A DNA stretch of 64,000 nucleotides from positions 82,074 through 146,073 of the forward strand of contig DASXPH010000091.1 of assembly GCA_036493735.1 (NCBI GenBank), read 5' to 3'. The position numbers were made by a program, and so were the translations under genes. The stretch is from AG2 sp036493735 (GTDB lineage Bacteria > Gemmatimonadota > Gemmatimonadetes > Gemmatimonadales > Gemmatimonadaceae). Below are positions 18,088 to 25,853 of the stretch, piece after piece. The notes below the pieces were generated by a model. It was not told the origin of the DNA and ran no database searches. It was given only the letters and a program-made list of their open reading frames with translations. Positions within the stretch are counted from its first letter, which is position 1. Each line of letters starts with the position of its first letter.

Positions 18088-18570
18088 TCACGGCCAGTTC
18101 GCTACTCCACCGTGGTCCTTGCACGCGTTGCCCTTGGTATGGCCAGTCCAAGTCGTGCCGTCGTTGCAGTTCGCCTTGTAGGTGTGCGGATGAACGGTCT
18201 TGTGGGCCTTCTTGCTCACATCGCTCGCTGCGTCATTGACGCCGTGCTCTGCCTTCTTTGCCGTCTTCTTGGTACCGTGCGCGACTTCGCCCGCTGCGTT
18301 CGAGACATTCTTGCCGGTTGTCTTCCCGGCTACTTCCACGTTGTGAGGCGTGCGCTTCGCCTCGTCCTTCACGTCAATGGCGGCCTTCTTGATTTCGTGT
18401 CCGGCCCGGTTCAAACCGCCCGGCTTCTGCACGCCACCGCGATTCGCGCAGGCAGCTTCCGACGTCACGATCGTGTTGTCGGCGCACGTCACCTTCTTCT
18501 CCTGCGCACTGGCGACGCACGGTATCAGACAGGCGATCGCCAACATCGATACAACGCTATGAACCTTCAT
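18088..18570 (-). CDS. secreted protein with two Cys modules flanking a Lys-rich helical region
   Basis: 160 aa with a signal peptide (MKVHSVVSMLAIACLIPCVASAQ). After cleavage there is an N-terminal module TCADNTIVTSEAACANRGGV and, at the C-terminus, a related module NCNDGTTWTGH...ACKDHGGVANW. Both follow a C-x-D-x-T...AC...GGV pattern resembling DUF3761-type sequences (my recollection, not a search). Between them (about 50-130) lies a Lys/Ala/Asp/His-rich repetitive segment (HEIKKAAIDVKDEAK, GTKKTAKKAEHGVND, ASDVSKKAHKTVH) reminiscent of LEA or apolipoprotein-type amphipathic helices. A stress-protective or matrix role is possible but unproven. Confidence 0.6.
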   Translation of the reverse strand: MKVHSVVSMLAIACLIPCVASAQEKKVTCADNTIVTSEAACANRGGVQKPGGLNRAGHEIKKAAIDVKDEAKRTPHNVEVAGKTTGKNVSNAAGEVAHGTKKTAKKAEHGVNDAASDVSKKAHKTVHPHTYKANCNDGTTWTGHTKGNACKDHGGVANWP

Positions 18571-18766
18571 CGATCCTCCTCAAGGACATGGGTTCCGCCA
18601 TGGTCCAATTGCGGGAATCGTTCCCGTCCGTGGGATCCACCTCAGAAAGACCGGATACCAGGCGGCCTCGACAGAACACCTTAGCGCCCCTTACGCCTCT
18701 GGCCGCCACTGGCGATTTTGCCCATTTCGGGGGAATTGTGCTTCCGCTCCCTTTGGCGCTGAAGGC

Positions 18767-18906
18767 CGCTGACACGCACTGACACAGCCCTGAAACCACT
18801 GACAAGAGAGATGACTCTGAATCGCCGGAACACCCGACCTCAACAGGGCCGTTGCCGCTGTTTTGTCAGTGGTTTCAGTGGCCGCCCGAAGGGCGGCAGT
18901 GGTATC
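18767..18906. repeat. long imperfect inverted repeat upstream of the esterase gene
   Basis: The 16-nt segment CTGAAACCACTGACAA (about 18789-18804) recurs perfectly inverted as TTGTCAGTGGTTTCAG (about 18862-18877). An outer GGCCGCTGACACGCACTG (from 18767) is matched imperfectly by CAGTGGTATCAGCGGCC (to about 18912). Inside the right arm is a small GCCGCCC GAA GGGCGGC hairpin. The structure covers the 5' part of the long frame that starts at 18811, which is one reason to prefer a later start for that gene. Confidence 0.6.
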
Positions 18907-18945
18907 AGCGGCCTTTTGTCCTCCTATGACCACACACCCTCCTCG

Positions 18946-20568
18946 GTGCGCGGGCTGTTTCCTCGACTTCCCGCGTTCGAAGCACTGTTCCTGGTCTGTT
19001 TCATCGCGCCGGCGGTCAAGGCGCAACGCTTCGAGGTCGTCGTCAACCATGAGACGTTCAGTGCGCCCGTGACCGGACGCGTTTATGTCGCGATTTCCCG
19101 CCTCGACGATCAGCGACCGCCGATTCAGGAGGCGGGGGAGACCGGCGTTCCGATCTTCGCAGTCGACGTCAACGCACTGTCGGCGGGCACGAGTGCGATC
19201 ATCGATGCCAATGCGTTCGGCCATCCCATTCAGGGCCTCCGCGACCTTCCGCGCGGCGAGTACTGGGCGCAGCCGTTCGTCAACATCTACACACGCTTCA
19301 CGCGCGCCGATGGCCACACGGTGTGGCTGCACATGGACCAGTGGGAAGGCCAGAACTGGCGCCGCTCACCGGGCAATCTCTACGGCGATCCGGTGCGCAT
19401 CACCTGGGATCCGGCCAGCACGACGCCCATTCACCTCGCCGCCAACCACGTCATTCCGCCGGTCCAGGTGCCCAACGACAACGAGTATGTGCGGCGCATA
19501 AAGATCCAGAGTGCCATCCTCACCAAGTGGTGGGGCCACCCGATCTACCTCGGCGCCACCGTGCTGCTGCCGAAGGACTACGACAAGCATCCCGACGCGC
19601 GATACCCGGTGGTCTATGACCAGGGGCACTTCTCGTTGCGCGCACCCGGCGGTTTCGGGGACAGCTCGGGTCGCGGTGTCGCTTTCAGTAAGTACTGGCT
19701 CAGTGACAGCGCGCCGAGGATGCTGCTGGTTACCCTGCAGCATCCTTCGCCGTACTACGACGACTCGTACGGCGTGAACTCGGCCAACAACGGCCCGTAC
19801 GGCGACGCCATCACTCGCGAGCTCGTTCCAGAGATCGAACGGCGCTTTCACGCGTTAGGCACGTCATGGGCGCGCCTGCTCACCGGTGGCTCGACCGGCG
19901 GGTGGATCTCGCTGGCTCATCAGGTGCTCTATCCTGATTTCTACGGCGGTACCTGGTCCCTCTGCCCGGACGGCGTCGATTTCCGGTATTACCAGATCGT
20001 CAACATCTATAACGACGCCAACGCGTATTGGATCGACAAGGGCTGGATGCGCGTCGAGCGCCCGAGCCAACGCCATCCCGACGGCAACATCGAAGCGATG
20101 ATGAAGGACGAGAACTGGTGGGAGCTCGTTCAGGGCGAGCACTCGCGGTCCGGAGGCCAGTGGGATATCTGGGAAGCGACATACGGGCCAGTTGCCGAGG
20201 ACGGATACCCCGAGCGCATCTGGGACAAGCACACGGGTGTCATCGACAAGCGTATCGCGTCGTACTGGCGCGAGCACTATGATCTTCGCTACATCCTCCA
20301 GCGCGACTGGGCGACCCTCGGCCCGAAGGTCTACGACAAGATCAACGTGTACGTCGGGGACGCCGATTCGTATTTCCTCAATATGGGCGTCCACCTGCTC
20401 GACGACTTCCTGCGTCAGACGTCGAATCCAAAATGGAAGGGCGAGATCGTCTACAAGCCCATGGCGCCGCACTGCTGGGGACCGAGCCTCGAGGAGCTCC
20501 TGCCGAAAATGGCGGCGCAAGTCGAGCGCAACGCACCAGCCGGTGCGTCTCGAGCCTGGAGATACTGA
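18946..20568 (+). CDS. secreted alpha/beta-hydrolase, putative esterase
   Basis: 540 aa from GTG 18946, which gives a plausible signal peptide (RGLFPRLPAFEALFLVCFIAPAVKAQ). An ATG at 18811 in the same frame would add 45 residues encoded by a hairpin repeat and was rejected. Residues 20-200 are a beta-rich N-terminal domain; the C-terminal hydrolase part has the nucleophile elbow TGGSTGGWIS (Ser316) and a late His candidate in MAPHCWGPS, resembling the putative-esterase group that includes feruloyl and enterochelin esterases. The stop TGA shares its A with the ATG of the next gene, so the three following genes are translationally coupled. Substrate unknown. Confidence 0.75.
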   Translation: MRGLFPRLPAFEALFLVCFIAPAVKAQRFEVVVNHETFSAPVTGRVYVAISRLDDQRPPIQEAGETGVPIFAVDVNALSAGTSAIIDANAFGHPIQGLRDLPRGEYWAQPFVNIYTRFTRADGHTVWLHMDQWEGQNWRRSPGNLYGDPVRITWDPASTTPIHLAANHVIPPVQVPNDNEYVRRIKIQSAILTKWWGHPIYLGATVLLPKDYDKHPDARYPVVYDQGHFSLRAPGGFGDSSGRGVAFSKYWLSDSAPRMLLVTLQHPSPYYDDSYGVNSANNGPYGDAITRELVPEIERRFHALGTSWARLLTGGSTGGWISLAHQVLYPDFYGGTWSLCPDGVDFRYYQIVNIYNDANAYWIDKGWMRVERPSQRHPDGNIEAMMKDENWWELVQGEHSRSGGQWDIWEATYGPVAEDGYPERIWDKHTGVIDKRIASYWREHYDLRYILQRDWATLGPKVYDKINVYVGDADSYFLNMGVHLLDDFLRQTSNPKWKGEIVYKPMAPHCWGPSLEELLPKMAAQVERNAPAGASRAWRY

Positions 20569-21029
20569 TGCGACTTCGTGCTCTGTCCGTCGTTCTCGCT
20601 CTCGCGATGGCGCCATGGCATGCCAGCCGGGCGCAATCGCCAACCTCCGCCACCAGCACCACCGCGGCTCGACAACTTCTCCGTCTCGAGGACGCCTGGA
20701 CGACAGCGGTTGTCAAACGCGACGCGGCGTTTTTCCGGCGAAACCTGCATCCCGATTACGTCTACACTGACGAGCGCGGCAACTTCAGCAAGGAGCAGGT
20801 CATCGCGGAGCAGACTGGCGGCGCGGATACCGTGACGTCGGCCGAGAACCAGGATATGCAGGCGCACGTCCACGGATCCGCAGCGGCCGTTACGGGAATT
20901 CTCATCATCCGCGGTCACGGCAATGCCGGCACCTTCCAGCATCGCTATCGCTATACCGACAGCTTCGTCCGTGAGAATGGCCGCTGGCTGATGTTCGCGT
21001 CGCAGGATTACGAGATTCCTGCTCGCTGA
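20568..21029 (+). CDS. secreted SnoaL/NTF2-like (DUF4440-type) protein
   Basis: 153 aa with a signal peptide (RLRALSVVLALAMAPWHASRAQ). The mature part begins AARQLLRLEDAWTTAVVKRD and contains FFRRNLHPDYVYTDERG and a closing beta-rich RYRYTDSFVRENGRWLMFAS, the typical order of a cone-shaped NTF2-like domain. Such domains either bind small ligands or have isomerase or hydrolase activity; the active residues here are not assignable. Both ends overlap neighbours by one base, indicating coupled translation with the esterase before it and the FG-GAP protein after it. Confidence 0.75.
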   Translation: MRLRALSVVLALAMAPWHASRAQSPTSATSTTAARQLLRLEDAWTTAVVKRDAAFFRRNLHPDYVYTDERGNFSKEQVIAEQTGGADTVTSAENQDMQAHVHGSAAAVTGILIIRGHGNAGTFQHRYRYTDSFVRENGRWLMFASQDYEIPAR

Positions 21030-24000
21030 TGCATCTGGTTGTCGTCCTGAGCCAAGCGAAGGATCTGCTGCTAGGCTGTCTCCTGCTCGGGGTCTCGGTG
21101 GTTGCGCTCGGGTGCGGGAGCAAAGTCGATATCTCCTGGCATCAGGAGACCGGTTATCGCTGGCGCGCGCTGGACGTCGGACACGGTTCGCGCGTGGGCT
21201 TCGCCGCACTGAGCGCCTCCAAGAGCGGGCTCACGCATCGCAATGACATCGACGACCAGCATGCGATGGCGAACCGGAACCTCCTGATCGGTGCTGGCGT
21301 GGCGATCGGGGACATCGACGGCGACGGCTTGCCCGACGTCTTCCTCGCGTCCGTCGAGCGGCCAGCGGCGCTCTATCACAACGACGGCAATTTTCACTTC
21401 ACCGACATCACTGCCAAGAGTGGTCTTCACGTCGATGGCCTCGCGACGCTGAGCGCCGCCTTCGCCGACGTGAATGGTGATGGCGCTCTCGATCTCCTCG
21501 TCGGCACGTTAGGCGGCCCGTTGAAGCTCTGGCTCGGCGACGGCCATGGTCACTTCACGGATGCGACCGAAGGCAGTGGGTTGGTCGGCGGCTTTGCCGT
21601 CACCGGACTCACCTTCGCTGACGTCGACGGAGACGGCGACCTCGATCTCTTTGCCGCCACGTACAAAACGCGCAACACGCAGGACGCCTATCCGCCGGAG
21701 GCGCGAACGTTCGAGCAGGTCGTGCAGAAGGTCGGCAATCATTATGAAGTGGTCCCTCGCTGGGCTAATGACTACCGTGTCGAGGATCGGCCCGAGATGG
21801 GCGGTGTCATGCGCTCCCAGCGCGCCGAGCCCGATCTGTTCTTTCTCAACGACGGGCATGGACACTTCACACGAGTTCCCGTCTCGGGCCCGCGCTTTCT
21901 CGACGAAAACGGAAAACCGCTTGCACAGGAGCCGGACTATTTCACGCTCGCGGCGCGGTTCTACGATGTGAACGGCGACGGCGCCCCCGATCTCTATGTC
22001 TGCAACGACTTCGAGGATCCGGACCAGTTCTGGATCAACGACGGCAAGGGAAACTTTCGCCTGACGGCGGCGTTGAGCGTTCGTGAAACGAGCAATACCT
22101 GCATGTCGGTGGATTTCGGGGACATCGATCGCGACGGGCACGTCGACCTCTTTACCGCCGACATGATGAGCCCGACGCTTGCCGCGCGGCAGCGTCAATT
22201 CGCGACGAACACGCCGTTGCCGAAGCGCGTTGGCTTGACGGCTGACCGCCAGCAGTGGATGCAGAATTCACTGCTTCGGTCGCGTGGTGACGGCACATGG
22301 GCCGCGATCTCGAATTTCGCCGGTGTCGAAGCGAGTGACTGGACGTGGGGCTCGGCCTTTATCGACGTGGATCTCGATGGTTACGAGGATCTTGTCGTCG
22401 TCAATGGTCATTGGTGGGACGTTCGCGACGCCGACACCTTCCAGCGCATCCGTGCCAACCATATCCCGTGGAACCGCGAACAGGGCGAGTTCCCGCGCGA
22501 CGCCGCGCACAGCGTCGCTTTCCGAAACAATCACGACCTCACCTTCACGAACGAGAGCCACGACTGGGGATTTGGCAGGGACAGCTCGATCACCAACGCC
22601 ATCGCGCTCGGTGATCTCGATGGCGACGGCGCGCTCGACATCGTCGTCAGCCGTCTGAACGACACGCCGATTGTCTATCGCAATCAGACGACCGCGCCGC
22701 GCATCGCCGTCCGGCTCCGCGGCACGAGTCCGAACGACTACGGTATCGGCGCTGAGATAACCGTGCGCACTCCTTCGCTGCCAGCGCAGAGCCGGCAGAT
22801 GACGGCCGGTGGCTATTACCTCTCGGGAAGCGACGCGGAGCTCGTCTTCGCTACAGGACGGGACAGTGCCGTTACTATCGAGGTGCGGTGGCCTGGCGGA
22901 CGACTATCGACGATCGCGGCGAAAGCCAACCGACTGTATGAGATCGACGAGTCGGCGGCGTCGGCGCGTTGGCAACCGGCGAAGGATTCCAGTGGCCTTG
23001 GCGTGTTCGAAGATGCCACCCGCCTGTTGGGCGGCCAGACGCATGTCGATTCCATCTTCGACGACTACCGCCGACAGCCCCTTCTGCCTAACAAGTTCAG
23101 CCAGCTGGGCCCGGGTGTGAGTTGGATCGACGTCGATGGCGACGGGAGGGAGGATCTCGTCGTCGGCACGGGCCGCGGCGGTAAGCTCACTGTGCTGCGG
23201 AATCAGGGCGGCCGCTTCAGCCCCGCCGTGCCGCCGGGGCCGCCGGCCGCCTGGGACCTGACGACGATCCTGCCCGTGCCTGGCGCGGATAACGGCGCGC
23301 CGTCATTGCTCGCCGGCCAATCGAATTACGAGGCTGGCTCGCCCGGCGAAGCGCTCTCCGTACCGTCGGCGATCTCCTTCGCCTTGCACAACGGCGCGCT
23401 CGCGGCGGCGGCGCCGGCGCTGCCACCCGATACCGCCAGTGTCGGTCCGATGGCGCTCGCCGACGTCGATGGCGACGGTCGCCTCGAGCTCTTCGTCGGT
23501 GCGCGGATCATCCCCGGTGCCTGGCCACTACCGGCGCCCGCGCGACTGTATCGAAGATTGCCTAACGGTGCCTGGGCTCCTGACACCGTGAACAATCGCG
23601 TGCTTGCCGCCGTCGGACTGGTGTCGGCGGCAGTCTTCGCGGACCTCGATGGTGACGGCTGGCCCGACCTCGCCCTCACTTCCGAGTGGGGCCCGATTCG
23701 CGTGCTGCATAACGAGCACGGTCGCTTTCGTGACGTCACCAAGGAATGGGGCTTCGCCGGTATCACGAGTCGCTGGAACGGGCTCGCGGTCGGAGACTTC
23801 GATGGCGACGGCCGGCTGGACCTCGTCGCCACGAGTTGGGGACGCAACATCCCGTGGCGTGCGTCGCCGACACGGCCGTACGAGCTCGTTGCTGGGAACT
23901 TCGGCGGCGCCGGCCTGGGATTGCTCTTTGCGCAGCGCGACTCCGTTTCGGGGCGTGAAATGCCCCTCGAGCCGCTCTCGCGGCTCGCCATCGCCATTCC

Positions 24001-24739
24001 TGGTGCGCCGGGCCGCTTTCCGACCTTGGCTTCATTTGCCAAGGCGACAGTCGATGACGTGCTCGGCGACGCGTCGCGATCCGCGGTGCGTGTCGGCGCG
24101 ACGACCTTCGATCATCAGATCTTTCTCAATCGCGGCAATCATTTCGAAGCGCACGCTCTGCCGAACGTGGCGCAGCTCGCCCCAGCCTTCGGTATCGTCG
24201 TGGCCGACTTCGACGGCGACGGCCACGAAGATCTCTTCCTCGCGCAGAACTTCTCGCCGACGTCGCTGGACACGCCGCGCTTCGATGCCGGGGTAGGTCT
24301 GCTGCTCCTCGGGGATGGCCGGGGTGGTTTCAGGCCGCTGAGCGTCCACGAGTCGGGCATAGCCATTCTCGGCGACCAGCGCGGTGCCGCCGCGTGTGAC
24401 TATGACGGCGACGGCCGAGTGGATCTCGCGGTGTCTCAGAATGGCGCGCTGACGACACTGTGGCACAACCGCGCGGCGAAGCCTGGAATCCGAGTACGCG
24501 TCGACGGCGGATCGGGGAACCCGTTAGGCATCGGGGCGCGCATGCAGATCATCGCCGCCGGCCGCCGAGGTCCGATGCATGAGATTCATGCCGGGGCGGG
24601 ATACTGGTCCGTCGATGCCGCGACGACGGTGCTTGCGCTGCCGGAGGGCGCGGACTCCCTCGTCATCTACTGGCCGGGCGGGCAAGCGCGCTCGGTCGCC
24701 CTCGCGCCAGGCCAGAGGTCGATCGTCGTTAGGCGCTGA
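21029..24739 (+). CDS. FG-GAP/VCBS-repeat lipoprotein with two ASPIC_UnbV domains
   Basis: 1236 aa. The N-terminus ends in a lipobox (VVALGC, Cys near 29), so the protein is probably a surface lipoprotein. Two similar halves follow. The first has calcium-binding FG-GAP motifs (GDIDGDGLPDVF, ADVNGDGALDLL, ADVDGDGDLDLF, GDIDRDGHVDLF, GDLDGDGALDIV) and closes near residue 640 with an ASPIC/UnbV domain (GIGAEITVRT...EVRWPGGRLS). The second repeats this (IDVDGDGREDLV, ADVDGDGRLELF, GDFDGDGRLDLV, CDYDGDGRVDLA) and ends with another ASPIC/UnbV (GIGARMQII...VIYWPGGQAR). Such proteins are probably extracellular binding scaffolds. The first residues are encoded by a dispersed repeat at 21041-21070. Confidence 0.85.
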   Translation: MHLVVVLSQAKDLLLGCLLLGVSVVALGCGSKVDISWHQETGYRWRALDVGHGSRVGFAALSASKSGLTHRNDIDDQHAMANRNLLIGAGVAIGDIDGDGLPDVFLASVERPAALYHNDGNFHFTDITAKSGLHVDGLATLSAAFADVNGDGALDLLVGTLGGPLKLWLGDGHGHFTDATEGSGLVGGFAVTGLTFADVDGDGDLDLFAATYKTRNTQDAYPPEARTFEQVVQKVGNHYEVVPRWANDYRVEDRPEMGGVMRSQRAEPDLFFLNDGHGHFTRVPVSGPRFLDENGKPLAQEPDYFTLAARFYDVNGDGAPDLYVCNDFEDPDQFWINDGKGNFRLTAALSVRETSNTCMSVDFGDIDRDGHVDLFTADMMSPTLAARQRQFATNTPLPKRVGLTADRQQWMQNSLLRSRGDGTWAAISNFAGVEASDWTWGSAFIDVDLDGYEDLVVVNGHWWDVRDADTFQRIRANHIPWNREQGEFPRDAAHSVAFRNNHDLTFTNESHDWGFGRDSSITNAIALGDLDGDGALDIVVSRLNDTPIVYRNQTTAPRIAVRLRGTSPNDYGIGAEITVRTPSLPAQSRQMTAGGYYLSGSDAELVFATGRDSAVTIEVRWPGGRLSTIAAKANRLYEIDESAASARWQPAKDSSGLGVFEDATRLLGGQTHVDSIFDDYRRQPLLPNKFSQLGPGVSWIDVDGDGREDLVVGTGRGGKLTVLRNQGGRFSPAVPPGPPAAWDLTTILPVPGADNGAPSLLAGQSNYEAGSPGEALSVPSAISFALHNGALAAAAPALPPDTASVGPMALADVDGDGRLELFVGARIIPGAWPLPAPARLYRRLPNGAWAPDTVNNRVLAAVGLVSAAVFADLDGDGWPDLALTSEWGPIRVLHNEHGRFRDVTKEWGFAGITSRWNGLAVGDFDGDGRLDLVATSWGRNIPWRASPTRPYELVAGNFGGAGLGLLFAQRDSVSGREMPLEPLSRLAIAIPGAPGRFPTLASFAKATVDDVLGDASRSAVRVGATTFDHQIFLNRGNHFEAHALPNVAQLAPAFGIVVADFDGDGHEDLFLAQNFSPTSLDTPRFDAGVGLLLLGDGRGGFRPLSVHESGIAILGDQRGAAACDYDGDGRVDLAVSQNGALTTLWHNRAAKPGIRVRVDGGSGNPLGIGARMQIIAAGRRGPMHEIHAGAGYWSVDAATTVLALPEGADSLVIYWPGGQARSVALAPGQRSIVVRR
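21041..21070 (+). repeat. dispersed CCTGAGCCAAGCGAAGGAT-type element inside a coding start
   Basis: GTCGTCCTGAGCCAAGCGAA followed by GGATCT matches the minus-strand reading of 11339-11373 with few differences. Here it encodes VVLSQAKDLL, the start of the FG-GAP lipoprotein signal sequence. Confidence 0.6.
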
Positions 24740-24742
24740 CGA

Positions 24743-25522
24743 TCATTCCTGCTTTCTCGTCGGGCCCGAGCGCGTCCAGACCACGACCACGCCGCAGCCG
24801 GCATTACGGCCAGCGTATTCGCCCGGTACTTCCGTTGGTCCCGTGTAGACTTCGATGGCGACGACGTCCCGAATGGGGGTCATCGGTCCGAAGTCGTTCA
24901 TCTCCTGGCCGTCGACGACGTATTCCGGGAGGCAGCGCACCGGCGCCTGTGCCATGTGAACGTGACAGCTGCCGCCCCCGCAATCGTATATGACGCCGCG
25001 CATGTTCTTGATCGCGTCGGGCAGCGTATAGGCGCCGCTCTTCACGATCTCCGACTCCGTTAGGTACTGTCCCCTACCATTTTGACGTCGCCGCTCGAAA
25101 TCCGCCAAACGATAGTTCACCGGTTTGGCCGTCGCGGTTACAGGGACTGCCGGGAGGCTCTGTGCTGACGCGAGCCGGCCCGCTTCGGTGGAATCCAGCT
25201 CGATTGGCTTGTCGGTCACGGCGCCCTCCGACATCTCGACGTCCACGCGCAGCGTTGGGAAGCCCTCGGCGTGCACGACGAGTTTGCTCACTCCAGCGGG
25301 AAGACCGGAGATAGAGTAGCGCCCGTCGCCGTCCGCGAGAACCGAGCGATCGTGCGACGGGACATTGACTTGCGCTCGAGCAACGGGGTTGCCCGTCGAC
25401 TTGTCGGTGACGCGGCCGCGCAGCATGCCAGCCGTCTGAGCGTGAACCGCCTCGACGGCAACGAGCAACGGAAAGACAACGCCCCAAAGCCCGCTAGACA
25501 GGCTGGTCATCACGAGTGCCAT
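24743..25522 (-). CDS. carboxypeptidase-regulatory-like plus TonB plug domain protein lacking a barrel
   Basis: 259 aa. A signal peptide (residues 1-29, ending VHAQ) precedes a carboxypeptidase D regulatory-like beta-sandwich (LRGRVTDKSTGNPVARAQVN, DGRYSISGLPAG) and then a plug-like segment (LPDAIKNMRGVIYDC, EYVVDGQEMNDFGPMTPIRD, VVAIEVYTGPTEVPGEYAG) ending GCGVVVVWT. A full TonB-dependent receptor would continue with about 600 residues of barrel; here the gene stops, with no reading frame remnant beyond. It is divergent from the SusC gene. It may occupy or regulate a receptor pore, or bind ligand in the periplasm; this is inference. Three Cys near CGGGSCHVH and RCLPEY are conspicuous. Confidence 0.75.
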   Translation of the reverse strand: MALVMTSLSSGLWGVVFPLLVAVEAVHAQTAGMLRGRVTDKSTGNPVARAQVNVPSHDRSVLADGDGRYSISGLPAGVSKLVVHAEGFPTLRVDVEMSEGAVTDKPIELDSTEAGRLASAQSLPAVPVTATAKPVNYRLADFERRRQNGRGQYLTESEIVKSGAYTLPDAIKNMRGVIYDCGGGSCHVHMAQAPVRCLPEYVVDGQEMNDFGPMTPIRDVVAIEVYTGPTEVPGEYAGRNAGCGVVVVWTRSGPTRKQE

Positions 25523-25853
25523 GCGTGTTCCCCACCAAGATAATAGGCTTTTCTTAACGAGTCGGGAATCGTGCTGAGGTGACCAGAGCGAGGGGTGGGA
25601 GGGTTGCCATCGGTGACCAAGTGGCAGTCACTACTTGCCACCCCCGAGACCGGGCCTCATAATAGCCGCGCCGCTGCAGCCTTAAACGCTGGAATCTCAT
25701 CACCTAACGAATCCGGCTCCCCCTTACAACAGCTCCGTCCACACACTCGAAGGACGCGCAGTGTCGGTCGCACGATAAGCACGCTTCGCTGCAGTTGTTG
25801 TCGTAGTTCTCATCGCTCAGCACTCCCACCACTCACGCTCAGCGAGGTTACTC
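25523..25853. other. 331-nt divergent intergenic region
   Basis: No reading frame of note. It holds the promoter and inverted repeat at 25621-25663, one CACCTAACG motif near 25700, a leader of about 185 nt before the SusC gene, and a GAGG Shine-Dalgarno about 10 nt before ATG 25854. For the minus-strand gene I see only a possible TATTAT near 25536-25541. Confidence 0.6.
25621..25663 (+). promoter_or_regulatory. promoter with overlapping inverted repeat upstream of SusC/SusD
   Basis: TTGCCA (25635-25640), a 17-nt spacer and CATAAT (25658-25663) match the sigma-70 consensus at 5 of 6 bases in each box. GTGGCA (25621-25626) and TGCCAC (25636-25641) form an inverted repeat that covers the -35 box, a natural operator position. 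Confidence 0.55.

Noticed and set aside
18811..18945. Extended N-terminus of the secreted esterase from ATG 18811
   Set aside because: The added 45 residues are encoded by the inverted repeat and would hide a normal signal peptide.
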